Of a DNA stretch of 30,054 nt, positions 1 to 18,385 are shown piece by piece. The first letter of the stretch is position 1; each line of letters opens with the position of its first letter. A model generated the notes under the pieces. The model searched no databases. It saw nothing but the letters and a program-made list of their open reading frames with translations, and was not told where the DNA came from. Source of the stretch: Plantago elongata (taxonomy: Eukaryota; Streptophyta; Magnoliopsida; Lamiales; Plantaginaceae); assembly GCA_036897095.1 (NCBI GenBank), contig JAYMSP010001642.1:1-30054 (forward strand), given 5' to 3'. The translations under genes and the position numbers were made by a program.

Positions 1-1990
1 GTTCACTTTTTTATATGAGTAATGGTTAACGTTTATTTGTAAAAAAAATTTGTTATTGTGACATTATATCAAAAATTTCACCCGCTAAATTTACCATATT
101 CTTAGTGTAATGTATTTTTTAGTGTCTTTTCGTCTTTTCAAAAGGACCGTCTCTTAGGACTCGTAACTGGAGGCTCCATAATAAATATAATTTTGAGCTT
201 GAGAAGGCTAAAGTTCCAATTTACTTGTTGTCTCGAGAGGTAGTGGTCCAAGTTCAATTAAATAAGTACGAACATCTGTGAATGTATAAAAATGTTGTTG
301 GGAGGGTGACTTCCGTAAAAGAGAGTTTGACATTACTCTACTGAATAGGTCGCAAGAATAAATCTAAAATGAAAATATAAAAACATCTTTTGAGAGTACA
401 AAACTACGGGAACAGCCAAGAGAAATGGAAATGACATAATTTAAAGCTCAACAAACAGACAGGCTTGGAATCCCAAGTGTGTGCAATTGTACATGGAAAC
501 TTGGTTGGGAAATTATCTCCAAGTGCACACGTATAAAATATTTTCCCCCAACTTCCAAGTTCCTAGGCAGTAGTTTCATAATTCTCAAAGAAAAAATAGG
601 CTGTAGTTGGTAACTTGACTGATTGGAATTTCCTTTCTCGAATGGATATTATTTTATGTCAGTCTCGTTCATTATGCACATACAATTGTAAATTGGTCAC
701 ATACAATTTATGGATTATAACTACTATATTGGAGGCAACGCTTACGAAACCTCCAAATCGATCAAAATATTAATGAAGTATATAATTTATTATTCGAGTT
801 CTAATTATTTATAGGATGTTGGACACAAATAAATATCAATTTTATTTTAGGCATTGAAAAGGTAATAATCTAATTATTCTTGTTTTTGATGTACCAAAGT
901 GGTTATGTTTTTTCCCACTTCGGGTGAACATCTATTCAAAGTGGTTAATATCAAGTAGGAAACAGTATGTGTGTGATCAAGTTGCATGTTTTAAGGCAAA
1001 CTATATTAGGAGACACTCTCATCCACATATGCTTAAGTTGAAGTCTGAATTAGCTAAGCACAATCTCATCCACATAAAACTCTAATTATGTACAGGTAGT
1101 TTAAATTATATTTATGTTAATAACAAGTTTACGATGATGTAATTAAACAACCTTTTTAATATATAAGTTACTATTACATCAAAACACAATAACATTGTAA
1201 TGAAAAATACATTTTTAAATATAATTTTATAATAATTAATAATTGAAAAATCTTGTTAAAATACAATAAAGAAATTGCAAAGTGTTCTATAACTTCGAGA
1301 TTGATCTGATACCATTTATAACACTATTGTTCAACTCCCGAAAGCTTTGAATTAGTTTGAATTACATTAACCTACAGTTCTTTGTGGTATAATATCATCA
1401 TCTTTGAGTTTAAAATTTTAATTTTTAAATTATGAAAAATTACAAACGCTTAAAATTTAAAATTATACGTTTGACATATAGTATTACCCTATAGTATTGT
1501 AACACTTTTATCAAATTATTTAAGCTATGACAATAATATGTTTTATTAAAAAAGATTATTACAAAAGATGAAAAAAATTAGTGAGATTAAAATGAATAAA
1601 GTTGAAATTAATATGTATGTGAAAACGAAAGGAGAGTTGGTATAAATATGTGTACCACCCATCCATCCGGGCGCATCAAGGGGTTGTACGTAGCTGGAAA
1701 GCCCGAAATAGTTCATAGGAAGCATCGCCTTCCCACAATTGGGTGAAGTGACGACATTACATCACATGAGATGAGAGTAGCTACCATCATTCAGGTCTGC
1801 ACCATAAAATCAAAACCATCAGCAGCAAACCAGCAGCATTTGCAGCATTTATTGTAAACCCCAAATCGTTTACGTCTTTCTTCTTTCTCTGCGTGACACA
1901 TAGTCCCTCTTTCATCTTTTTAAGCTCACCACCTGTTTGATTAAATTCCTCAATCAGATACCCAACTTTCCTTCTTGCATTCCAACCCAA
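1..1990. other. AT-rich intergenic region and 5' flank of the desaturase gene
   Basis: I see no gene here; no frame gives a protein I can recognise. There is an imperfect inverted repeat at 495-512 and 541-563 (a GGAAACTTGG-type arm facing its complement), and a 13-base direct repeat, TCTCATCCACATA, at 1017-1029 and 1064-1076. The last 350 bases should hold the promoter and 5' leader of the desaturase gene. The leader around 1870-1980 is rich in C and T, as is common in plant 5' UTRs. Confidence 0.6.
1641..1648 (+). promoter_or_regulatory. Possible TATA box of the desaturase gene
   Basis: TATAAATA lies 343 bases before the desaturase start codon. It would give a leader of roughly 310 bases. 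TATA-like strings are common in DNA this AT-rich, so this is inferred from position only. Confidence 0.3.
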
Positions 1991-4900
1991 ATGGCACTCA
2001 AATTCACCGTAGCTCCTCCCAAAATGGGTGTTTTCCCCAAACCCCACATCAGATCTCTCAAGGTTTCTATGGCATCGACGATTCATTCCCCTTCTGCGTA
2101 TGCTTCTTGCCCCTTTTTGAGCATTTTGGGTTGTGTTCGTTGGTAATTGAGTGATTTCATTGGTGCGGTTTTCAGTGATTTATCGATCTGGGTTTTGTGG
2201 TGATCGATATTGGAATTTGGGTTTATCATTTGGTGATTTACATTGTTTTATGAGTACTAATTTGCTTGTAAAGGAGAATTCATTTTTGTGCACAGTTTAT
2301 TGAATTGAAGCTTTCTATGGTTTAGTTGATATATGCATATTGTCATTTTTCAGTGTTCTCTCAGATGCTTGCTATTTCCTGTTTGATTTGCTGTATCAAT
2401 TGTTCATTGTGTGTGTAATTCTTGTTTGTTCTTCATTGATGTAATGTGAGCACGATCTTGTGGTTGTCTCCAAAGATACTAGGTGGACAACTCCAAAGGA
2501 GAGGGTCTTCTTTTAATATTGTATATTAGATTCATGGGACCATGCCATATTGGCATGAGTTTGGTTTGACTGTTTATAGTAACTTGTTTGAAGATCTTAT
2601 TTTATAGTAATTTATTAATAATGAAATACCTTTCTTGTTCTTCTTGATATGGTAGTAAGTCATGATTCTATGAGCAACCTGTTGAAATTGCTTTTTTTCT
2701 GGAACATTTAGAAGCCATGTAGCAGAAATCCAACGTAATTATGTTGTACTCACAACTAAACCGTGCTTTCTTCTTTGGGTTGGTGGTAATGTCTTGTTGG
2801 AATTAGTGTTGTATTGGTGCTTAATCTTAGATCTTACTAATTCAGCATTTTGTGTTTATTGACTCCTTGAAATTTTCATTTGGAGTTCATTGAAGGTTTG
2901 GTTAGAATCTTTGAAGCTTAGTTAGCTCTACACCTGTATTGTTGACCTTTTCTTTCTGCCAACAAGTTGGTGGTTAGTGTAGTTTGTCCTGTGTCTTTCT
3001 TGACGTAGGCATATAATGTGAATATTCTGTCTAATTCCTACCAATATACATTACATTAATCACGCTTGCAGCATATTCTGTCCTATTCCTATCTACTTCT
3101 TCAACAAGGAAAAATCAATGAAAGAGTAAGATGCTAGTCTTAAGCTTAGAACAAATGGACGGCAATATATTTTTTCTGTTTTGCTTTCATGTGCCGTGAT
3201 GTGTTATTGTCTTGCCTTGTGGGATTTTAACTAGTTCTCCATCATGTATTCGGTGTGATCATCTAAGTTGTTGCAAGCGTTTGTATCAATAACATAGATG
3301 ATGTGGACATGCTGAATAGTTTATTTGGTTTCACTGTGACCTTTTATTCCTTATGCTACGTACACATAATGTGTACGTTGCCTAAAATAAATTTGCTACA
3401 CCATTTATCAAGAAACTCGATTCTCTAGCTGCATAAATTGAGGATTCAAGAAAGAATTCAGCCTGTTATTTAATCATAGATAAATCGAATCAATTTCATT
3501 ACAAGGCTTAATTTTGTCCTATTGAATGAGCCAGAACACAGTCTAATTTTTATGTGCCATGGATATGCTTGAAAGTTTTATTCCATTCAAAAGGTTTTGC
3601 AATAAGTTTCTTTGAGCAAAAAAAATGATGCATTATAGTTTGCTTGCTCTTTTTTGCTATCTATTTAGGTTGTCTGATATATTACGTTCCAGAGTGGTTA
3701 TAATTTATATCAATGCAAAACAAGTGTAAGTGAACTTCTAAACGGCACCTGGCCAAGTTAATGTGTTCAGTAAACGACCATTCCTTGATTTGAAAACAAT
3801 TATATGGAGTACTTTCAGCGTTTCTTTTCGTTTATTATTACTTCCATACACTATATTGTTTTAGCTGTTTAGTTCAGTGCATGTCTTACAGCGTTCATTT
3901 TGTTAACTGCAGAGATGTCAAACAGGTCAAAAAGCCTTTCACTCCACCCCGAGAAGTTCATGTCCAAGTGACTCATTCCATGCCACCCGAAAAACTCGAA
4001 ATCTTCAATTCTCTGCAGGGTTGGGCCAAGGACAATCTGCTGGTGCTCCTAAAGGATGTCGAAAAGTCTTGGCAGCCAAATGACTTTCTTCCTGACCCAG
4101 CCTCAGATGGCTTCCATGACCAGGTCAAGGAACTAAGAGAAAGAACCAAAGAGATCCCCGATGAGTATTTTGTTGTGTTGGTTGGAGACATGATTACCGA
4201 GGAAGCACTTCCAACTTATCAGACCATGATTAACACTCTCGATGGTGTTCGAGATGAGACAGGAGCTAGCCCCTCTCCATGGGCTATCTGGACGAGAGCA
4301 TGGACAGCAGAAGAGAATAGGCACGGTGACCTTCTCAACAAGTATCTTTATCTTTCTGGACGTGTCGACATGAGGCAAATTGAGAAAACAATACAATACC
4401 TGATTGGTTCGGGAATGGTAAGACTATATTGAATAGGGGTTATACATATGTGTCTTAAGGTAAAATGCATGACACGCTCCAATCTCCATGCTATATCTGA
4501 CTCGTGCCAAATCCCCTACGTCAAGCATTTATTGCATAAAGGCTATCTGAAACATAAACTCTGCACCTAAATCCCTTCAATTCCAAAACAGGCAGGTGTT
4601 TTGGCAACGATTCCTGATTTCTGATATATTCAATTTTTATTTCATTTTATGAGATACAAATCACACACGGATTGAGCACAAGTCTTGATATTTTTTTATA
4701 ATGACACAAAATTTGACCCCAAGGTAGCGGTATAATCCCTTCAAATGTAGATTGGTTCCCATGATATTCGCTGTGAATTGTAAATTTCTGTCTCAATTTT
4801 TCTCCGCGACAAATATAAAAAATGAGAACTAACGAGTACTTGTGTCCCTTCTTGAAAATACCTTAAACGATGTGACTCGGATGTCTACCATAGCTTTTTT

Positions 4901-5556
4901 TTGTTAAAGTTAAGTGAGTCATGTAGTTACAGGCAACATTTACTGAATTTATTTCAAGTCTAATTATGTGTTTCTGGCTTTTGTAAAATGAATAGGACCC
5001 ACGGACGGAGAACAACCCCTACCTTGGATTCATCTATACTTCATTTCAAGAGAGGGCGACGTTCATCTCTCATGGGAACACAGCCAGGCATGCCAAGGAT
5101 TACGGTGACCTGAAACTGGCTCAAATTTGTGGATCCATAGCCGCAGATGAGAAACGTCATGAAACTGCCTACACAAAAATTGTTGAAAAGCTCTTTGAGA
5201 TTGATCCAAATGGCACGGTAGTAAGCCTTGCTGATATGATGAAGAAGAAAATTGCAATGCCTGCTCACCTGATGTATGATGGCAAAGATGACAACCTTTT
5301 CGAACACTTCTCGTCTGTGGCTCAGCGACTTGGAGTTTACACTGCTAGGGACTATGCCGATATCTTGGAATTTCTGGTGGGCAGGTGGGAAGTGGAGAAA
5401 CTGACAGGCCTCTCAAGTGAAGGGAACAAGGCTCAGGACTATGTGTGTGGTTTGCCTCCCAGAATTAGACGGTTGGAGGAGAGAGCAGCAAAAAAAGCAA
5501 AAGAGGGGCCAGATGTACCCTTCAGCTGGATTTTTGATCGACAAGTGAAGCTTTGA
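1991..5556 (+). CDS. SAD: Stearoyl-[acyl-carrier-protein] 9-desaturase, plastid (3 exons)
   Basis: This soluble plastid enzyme uses reduced ferredoxin and O2 to convert 18:0-ACP to 18:1-ACP, the first desaturation step of plant fatty acid synthesis. Exons are 1991-2097, 3913-4417 and 4996-5556, all bounded by GT-AG, giving 390 residues. Residues 1-27 look like a transit peptide; the mature protein probably starts at the ASTI motif, residue 28. Di-iron ligands are all present: E132 (in EEALP), E170 and H173 (in EENRHG), E223, and E256 and H259 (in DEKRHE). With the 27-residue offset they match castor E105, E143, H146, E196, E229 and H232 exactly, and the mature length of 363 is also identical. 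Positions that shape the castor substrate pocket are kept (M141, L145, P206, T208, G215), which favours ordinary delta-9 activity on 18:0-ACP over a delta-4 or delta-6 variant. Intron 1 is long (1815 bases). Arabidopsis relatives are FAB2/SSI2 and the AAD genes; position in the block points to AAD1 or AAD3. Confidence 0.96.
2098..3912 (+). other. Long first intron of the desaturase gene
   Basis: The 1815-base intron is AT-rich and T-rich on the coding strand, with a clear GTATGC donor and a CTGCAG acceptor. I see no other gene in it. Large, T-rich first introns close to the start codon sometimes raise expression in plants, but nothing here proves that. Confidence 0.75.
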
Positions 5557-6491
5557 ATATCGTTGTTGCCTGCGGTCCTGTCTTGTTGAAGCTATAAGAT
5601 TGTAAGGTCGGTTCTGGCGTCTTCTTGTCTGTTCGTCATCAGAAACGAGTCGTAAAAACCCAAATCTTTTGTTTTCTCTTTTGAGGTCTCATGTGTGTCT
5701 GTCTGTTCCAGTGAGTGATATATTGTAGATACACTATCTGTTGCGTTTGTTTAATTGCTCCCTAATGGAGCAGTGGATTCACAATAAATATTAGTAGTTC
5801 TTCCTATCACTTTTGCGAGAGAAACAGAGAAAATATGCCCTCTTTTTGATACTCTTTTCCACCAAGTTTGTCCTTGAATGGATCTTACTAGTACAGAACA
5901 GTTCAAGAAGTGGTCACGCACTGATAAATTTGCGAGGCAAGTCAGTATTAATGACAAGGATTTCACATTTTCAATCAGCTTTGAACTCAGTGTTCGTTCT
6001 TATCTTGCAAACCGTGATTATTGAACTTCAAGCAGTGCAATTATGTTTAGATTTTTATTCATGTGTATTTCTTCTATCTTGCCTTCTATAAATGATTCAA
6101 GGCCAAATGCACATCACCTTGTGATTGCCATCGTCTTGAAATAGATTCGATTTCATGTGTCTGAAAGTTGCAATATTGTTCTGTCATGTGTGAAATTGAG
6201 TGTATCTTAACTATTTGGGCTTCACAAATTGAATCTAGTAAAGCAGAAATGCAGAAACTTTGGAAATTTAATAGAAGTAGTAGCAATTCCATTACCAATA
6301 GTACTGTAGTACCATGAAACCATCAACAACAAAAGAATGAATCAAACAACAAAATCTCCAATAAGCGATTAAACATCGATCGCCTTTTAACACAAAACAA
6401 CAATAGCTTATGTGAATCAATCTTACTACATACATCCCTTCTCATCAGATTCTCAATTCTTCAGATCAGATCACTCAGGCAGGTGGTGTTC
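5557..6491. other. Convergent 3' flanks of the desaturase and the membrane-protein gene
   Basis: This gap holds the 3' UTRs of two converging genes. An AATAAA at 5783-5788 is a reasonable polyadenylation signal for the desaturase, about 230 bases after its stop. No coding region or repeat stands out. Confidence 0.55.
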
Positions 6492-7052
6492 TTAAACCTG
6501 GAATGGCCACGGCCAGTTCTTCAAATCCTCTTCATCTCCAACCTTCCCGCTCCTCATCGCTCCGCCTCCACTGATCCCCTTCCTCTCCAAATACGCGTAG
6601 TAGTTCAAAAAGAACGCCAATGTCAGCACCACCCACTCCAAGCAAAAGATCACCACACACAGCCCACCAGCAAGCTTAAGAATCACCACACCATCTTCCT
6701 CCCTCACATAAGACTTCAGATGCTCCAGAAAGTCGGACGGGCGAGTGAAGATCAGCACTGAGACAGACCCCTGGAAGATAGCAGTGAGGACAGTGGCTAT
6801 CATGTGAGCACCGTAGAATTTTCCAGCGGAGGTAGGGGCTCGTGAGGCAGCGGCGCATCCGGAGATGGCACCGCCAATGGTGATGATGTGGAGGAGGATG
6901 AGGAAGAAGCCGACGAGGGAGGGGAAGAGGCGGAGGGAGAGGGTGAGGAAGATGCAGGAGGAGGCGGCCCCGAGGAGGAGGTAGTTTGTTAAGAGGAAGA
7001 CTTTGTGTGTGCCAGGGTGCGAGGTTCCGTTGTCGATCGAGAGGCCTCCCAT
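6492..7052 (-). CDS. Plant four-helix integral membrane protein, function unknown
   Basis: A single uninterrupted 186-codon frame. Hydrophobic segments lie at about residues 18-40, 44-66, 82-102 and 122-153, so four membrane helices are likely. The N-terminus (MGGLSIDNG) is polar and the C-terminal tail is charged, ending in the WPWPFQV motif. I recognise it as a conserved plant family annotated only as transmembrane protein. The neighbour order suggests it corresponds to Arabidopsis At5g16250. The helix spacing loosely recalls small tetraspan proteins, but I see no motif that assigns a function. The start codon is the first ATG of the frame and sits about 100 bases downstream of a TATA box on the same strand, which supports it. 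It lies tail to tail with the desaturase gene and head to head with the ELF9-like gene, 1.3 kb away. Confidence 0.88.
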   Translation of the reverse strand: MGGLSIDNGTSHPGTHKVFLLTNYLLLGAASSCIFLTLSLRLFPSLVGFFLILLHIITIGGAISGCAAASRAPTSAGKFYGAHMIATVLTAIFQGSVSVLIFTRPSDFLEHLKSYVREEDGVVILKLAGGLCVVIFCLEWVVLTLAFFLNYYAYLERKGISGGGAMRSGKVGDEEDLKNWPWPFQV

Positions 7053-7155
7053 TGTTCGAATGGTTGGTGAATTGAGTGAATTGAGAGGGGATTTGCAGAG
7101 AATTGGGGATTGAGTGAGAGAGATGTTGATGATGAAGAATGGGGAGGAAGCGTGG

Positions 7156-7164
7156 TTTTATATA
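7156..7164 (-). promoter_or_regulatory. TATA box of the membrane-protein gene
   Basis: Read on the minus strand this is TATATAAAA, a strong plant TATA box. It lies about 104 bases upstream of the ATG at 7052. Transcription would start near 7125-7130 and leave a leader of about 75 bases. Confidence 0.6.
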
Positions 7165-8208
7165 CAGGGGCTGTAACGGTCATGTGTGTGTGTTAATAAT
7201 TGAAATGTGACCGTTGTGGAATTTTGAAAGGGAGGAAAAGTGGGAAAAATGTAAATGACAACCTGGTGGCTATAGCGGCCTTTTGACGGTTCAGATTTCT
7301 TTGCCCAACGTTGTCGCCAAATTATTTAAATCAATCAGTTAATTAAATAACATAATAACAATTTAAATCTGCAATTTATAATGCTTCACGCACATCTTAG
7401 ATTTAAACTTATCATCAAACCTGAGTGTATTATACTTCTCGCTGGTTTATAGTGTTTGGAATTCAATTACATGAATATGTATATAGACTACGGTGTATAT
7501 ATACATTTAATTTGATCGTAACAAATTGAGTTTGCATATATATTAAAGATTTTAATTTGATAAAATGTAATTAAGCTTTAAAGATAAATAAAACAAACTG
7601 TTGTCCGTTTTGTGGTTCAATATTGTATTTAATTATTCGTATGGTTTAAGAAATGTGAATGCTTCCTAATTAATTTGAATGTGTTTTGAGAAAATATAAT
7701 TTTGTGGGATGGAACTGATACGTCGTCCATGTTTATCAGTATGAATAGATATGAACTTAGTCATATATATATATGGGAAACAAACAATGCATGTGTAGTT
7801 TATATTTAATTTTGAAAAACTTCTTATCAACATAAAATCCTAACAAATAAAATTAGTTGTATAATGAAAAAGTAGTGTTTCAACATAAATCATCGTTTAC
7901 TGTGCCATATAAGGATGAATTAAAAATTTATTGTTTTAAGGCTTGAAAATTCCACATCATTTTTACCTTTATGTGGCGTATCTTTTTGAATTTTAATCCA
8001 TCATTTTTATCATATAGATAGATACCCGTAAATTATTAAACCAATCTATTAGTATAGAAGATCTAGAGATGAATCTATAACATCTTTTAAATTATTTGGC
8101 CTGCAATTCAGATTATTCAATTTTATTTAGTATAGTTTAATTTAAGTTCGTTTAGTTAATTTAATTCAAATATTTACCGTTATTTTTCATTCGTAATGGG
8201 TCGAACAC

Positions 8209-8261
8209 GGCCCATAATAGGTCTAGCAACTCAAGTCCAATTAACCATGAACGGCCCAATA
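8209..8261. promoter_or_regulatory. Two UP1/site II (GGCCCA) motifs upstream of the ELF9-like gene
   Basis: GGCCCATAA at 8209-8217 and GGCCCAATA at 8253-8261 both fit the plant UP1 motif GGCCCAWWW. Its complement, TGGGCC, is the site II element bound by TCP factors. Both lie 100-155 bases before the start codon. Such pairs are typical of broadly expressed and proliferation-linked genes, which suits an RNA-processing factor. Confidence 0.55.
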
Positions 8262-8363
8262 ACAAAAGAAAACCTGAAAGCGGGTTTTCACAAGAAGGAC
8301 AGAAATTAGGAGAACACAGAGAGGTCACAAAACGAACTGGAGACATCCAGAAAACTCCCAACG

Positions 8364-12216
<3,853 letters not shown>

Positions 12217-12927
12217 TGTAACACGACTCCGAGGATGAAGCTAAGAAGTAGGGCAGTTTTGGAGCTGAATATTTTACACATACGGAGTGAAGCAGTCGAT
12301 ATTCTACTGTATAAACTCGTTAAACAAGGATGTCCTGAGTACATAGAATTTGAGCGAGCTCAAGTTAAATTAAAAGCTGTCAAGTCAATACTAGTAGACT
12401 TGCATATATGGTCTGTCTGAGGTGTTTAGGCTCTGTAAACTGTACTCAGTCTATATTGATGCAAAATAACTGGTGCCAGTAAGAGGTGTAATCCAGTGAG
12501 CTTTAGGGATTCACTGATTATTCCGTTCCAGTTATTATCTTAACCCTCACTCTTAACTAGTCTATACCCTACAGATAATAAACAATCTTTGCACAAATTT
12601 CACGTTTCGCATAGCAAGTTCTGGGGACGGAGGAAGTATTGAATCAACACTAATATGGTGTAGTAGAAAGGAGTACTCAACAATGGTTAAATCGGAAAAA
12701 CTGAGAATTACAGACAGACTTGGTAAACTAAACGGTAAACAACAACCTCCTACAGGAAAGGTGAGGTGCAAAATGGCTTCCGCGTGTCAATTGGCAGTTA
12801 CACACATTTCTAAGTTTTATCCTTCATGTGACTGATTGTATTGTAGACTAGTAGTATCCAATATTGATCTTCTTTTTGTTAAGAGGCAATTATCTGATAG
12901 CTTGAACCAATTATCAATCGATCATCA
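12217..12927. other. ELF9-like 3' flank and beta-glucosidase promoter region
   Basis: This 711-base gap lies between two genes on the same strand. An AATAAA at 12577-12582 could end the upstream transcript. At 12623-12638 there is a GGGGACGGAGGAAGTA string that looks like a Stowaway MITE end. I see no coding region. The downstream promoter has to fit in the last 300 bases or so; no convincing TATA box is visible. Confidence 0.5.
12445..12636. mobile_element. Possible degenerate Stowaway-like MITE remnant
   Basis: The right end, GGGGACGGAGGAAG followed by TA, matches the usual Stowaway terminus. A possible left end, TA followed by CTCAGTCTA, starts at 12443 and resembles the left end of the better-preserved element at 27198. 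The interior does not resemble the two intronic copies, so this may be a lone terminus or chance. Confidence 0.25.
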
Positions 12928-16329
<3,402 letters not shown>

Positions 16330-16902
16330 TGAATGAACTCTTAGATTATGTATGCTTTCTCAAAGGGATTTTATATGTTCCTTCAGTTATCCTAACAATT
16401 TGTTATTAGCATCCGAAGATATATATAATTAATACTTTTCATCCATTTTTCCGCGTTGACTTTTTCAATTTAAATATTTTCAATTATTACCTCAAATACA
16501 AAGGTAAATAATTTAATATAAATTAATATAACAAAATTTAAAATGTAAGGTTTCATAATATATTTTTATTATATAATTAATTATTATAATTTAAGGGTAA
16601 TTTAAGATTAAAATAAATATGGGTTGATAAAAAAGTTAACATACAGAAATATAAAGTCGGGACTGAGAGATTATTTTTTTATAAATAAAAAAAGATATTT
16701 GTAGATGTAATATTTTAATTGAAATCAAAATTTTAATGTTTAGGTTATAATTTCTTTGGCTTGTCCAATTCAAATTGAATTTCTATTAATTTTTTTGGTA
16801 CATTTTTTACTTTCGGAATTGCTTTTCAATTTGCGAATCTTTATACATTTTTTCAAACTTATTCTTTTTTCCGCTCATTCCCAAAAAAATTAAATAGCCG
16901 GG

Positions 16903-17103
16903 TGGTGCCTGTGCTACGCTTGGTGAAGCCAATTCTACATCCTATGCTACGCCCGTGAGTGGCACCCTACGCTACGAGTGAATTCGATTATGCAGTCTGG
17001 TGAAGCTCGTTTAGGCTGATTATGCAGCCTAGTGAAGCTGATTTTGCACCCTATGCAACGCCTCGTGAAGCCGGTACGCAGCTTGGTGAAGCTGATTTTG
17101 TAA
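16903..17103. repeat. Degenerate GC-richer tandem repeat
   Basis: About 200 bases, clearly richer in G and C than the flanks, are built from variants of two phrases. GGTGAAGC-type blocks recur five times (for example near 16920, 16996 and 17089, with AGTGAAGC and CGTGAAGC variants). GCTACGC or GCAACGC blocks recur between them, often preceded by CCTAT. The spacing is irregular, roughly 22-38 bases, so the array has decayed or was assembled from mixed units. No reading frame is preserved. Confidence 0.6.
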
Positions 17104-18000
17104 CTGTTGTGGATCGTATAATTCTCTTTTGTATTATGATTACACCGTCATTTATATATAATTAGGTTTATTTATATGTCACAACACTACAATATAATAG
17201 GAAAATCGGCATCATATGTTTAAAAAGATTAACGTTATAATCACATTATTATATGTATAGTTGTCTAATTCATTATCTCATTTTATAATTGAAAATTATG
17301 ATTTAAAATTTTAAATTGAATTTGCATTCTTTCAAATATGCTTGATGCAAAGATTGGGCTTATATTAAATAAATATATGCGGTTTAAATGTGTTTTATAA
17401 TGTTTGAGATCATTAACAAGAACAAAAGTAATTATAAATTGGTTCAATATTAGTGATGACTCGTTATTTATTATGATATTTTTTTCCAAAGAATTTACCA
17501 AGATGAATACAATTTATTGTGTCATATGAATACCATTTTTTCATTATTACATAGTTATCAACCACAATCTGGAAAATGAATAATTATATGAAATTGGCAC
17601 TCAAAAGTTATCTCCAAAATTATGTATATAGATATATCCATTACCATGTCAATAATTAATCCAATATAATCTATATTTTTAACATTTATAAATCATTACA
17701 TAAAATTAATTAAAATATATAGAAACATACGAAAGTATTAAATTATTTTAAGAAAAAAGACTTGGAAGGATAAACCAATCATAAGTAATAAATTGAAATT
17801 ATTTCTAATAAAATGTTTATATAAATTTTTAAAATAAATAATATTGTTGTAACTTGTAAGGGTATTGTAGACAATTTTGTATTTTTGTGAAATTTATTAA
17901 ATTGAAAATTTTTAATTAAAAATAAGGAATCAGATTAAATTTAATGCCACATGTCACAAATTTAATGAAAGATCTACGCTCAGTTGAGATAGGTAAAAAA

Positions 18001-18065
18001 TCCATATTACCTTTCCAAATTACTCACCTCCAAAACTTGCATCTTTTGGAAAGGGTAATATGAAA
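18001..18065. repeat. Short inverted repeat with 25-base loop
   Basis: CCATATTACCTTTCCAAA at 18002-18019 faces its near-complement TTTGGAAAGGGTAATATG at about 18045-18062, with one extra base in the right arm. It would fold into a stem of about 18 base pairs. It may be the remains of a MITE. Confidence 0.5.
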
Positions 18066-18149
18066 CAGTCAGTCCGTTGATTATCAGAAACAACGATATC
18101 AAGTACATTCATACATATATAATCATTAGCAGATCTGATAAGAGTAGAT

Positions 18150-18385
18150 CTGGGTATGACGATCGGTTTCCAGAGTAGCCTCTGGACATAAACAACAGTT
18201 CCATGTTCTACCTCTGTATTCCAATATCATCTAGTACAACAGATATCTCCTACTTAATCAACTTGACAGCTAGGTAAGCTAATACAGGAGATATCTCATT
18301 GTGCTAGATGATATATGGGATACAGTGACTTAAAACGATGGGTGGTTTACATGTTTGACGCCCATGGAAGCTCAATCATGATAAC
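18150..18385. repeat. Long imperfect foldback (possible small-RNA precursor)
   Basis: The best-paired part joins 18214-18250 to 18284-18324. It contains ATCATCTAGTACAAC on the left and GTGCTAGATGAT on the right, and AGATATCTCCT facing AGGAGATATCT. Pairing weakens but continues outwards: CATAAACAAC near 18187 faces GGTTTACATG near 18343, and TTTCCA near 18167 faces TGGAAG near 18364. Arm similarity outside the core is roughly two thirds by eye. The loop is about 25-30 bases. The layout resembles a young plant MIRNA gene or an inverted-duplication siRNA locus. I do not recognise any known mature microRNA in it. Confidence 0.5.

Larger units (their letters stand above)
7053..8363. other. Divergent intergenic region between the membrane-protein and ELF9-like genes
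   Basis: This 1.3-kb AT-rich stretch separates two genes transcribed away from each other. Near 7053-7200 it holds the minus-strand promoter. Near 8200-8265 it holds two GGCCCA motifs for the plus-strand gene. The middle (7320-8150) is low-complexity AT-rich DNA with a short TA repeat near 7763-7774. I see no gene. Confidence 0.6.

Noticed and set aside
495..563. Imperfect inverted repeat upstream of the desaturase as a regulatory hairpin or MITE
   Set aside because: The arms differ by several insertions, there is no target duplication, and it lies over a kilobase from the presumed promoter. I kept it only as a note in the intergenic entry.
6483..6858. Open frames on both strands overlapping the membrane-protein gene
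   Set aside because: They are shadows of the 186-codon frame, whose hydrophobic pattern, conserved tail and upstream TATA box mark it as the real gene.
12235..12420. A short open frame just after the ELF9-like stop codon
   Set aside because: It lies in the probable 3' UTR, has no similarity I recognise, and is of a length expected by chance.
16436..16670. Possible further Stowaway-like element (CATCCATTTTTCCGC on the left, GGGACTGAGAG on the right)
   Set aside because: The ends are too dissimilar to be called inverted repeats and the interior is plain AT-rich DNA.
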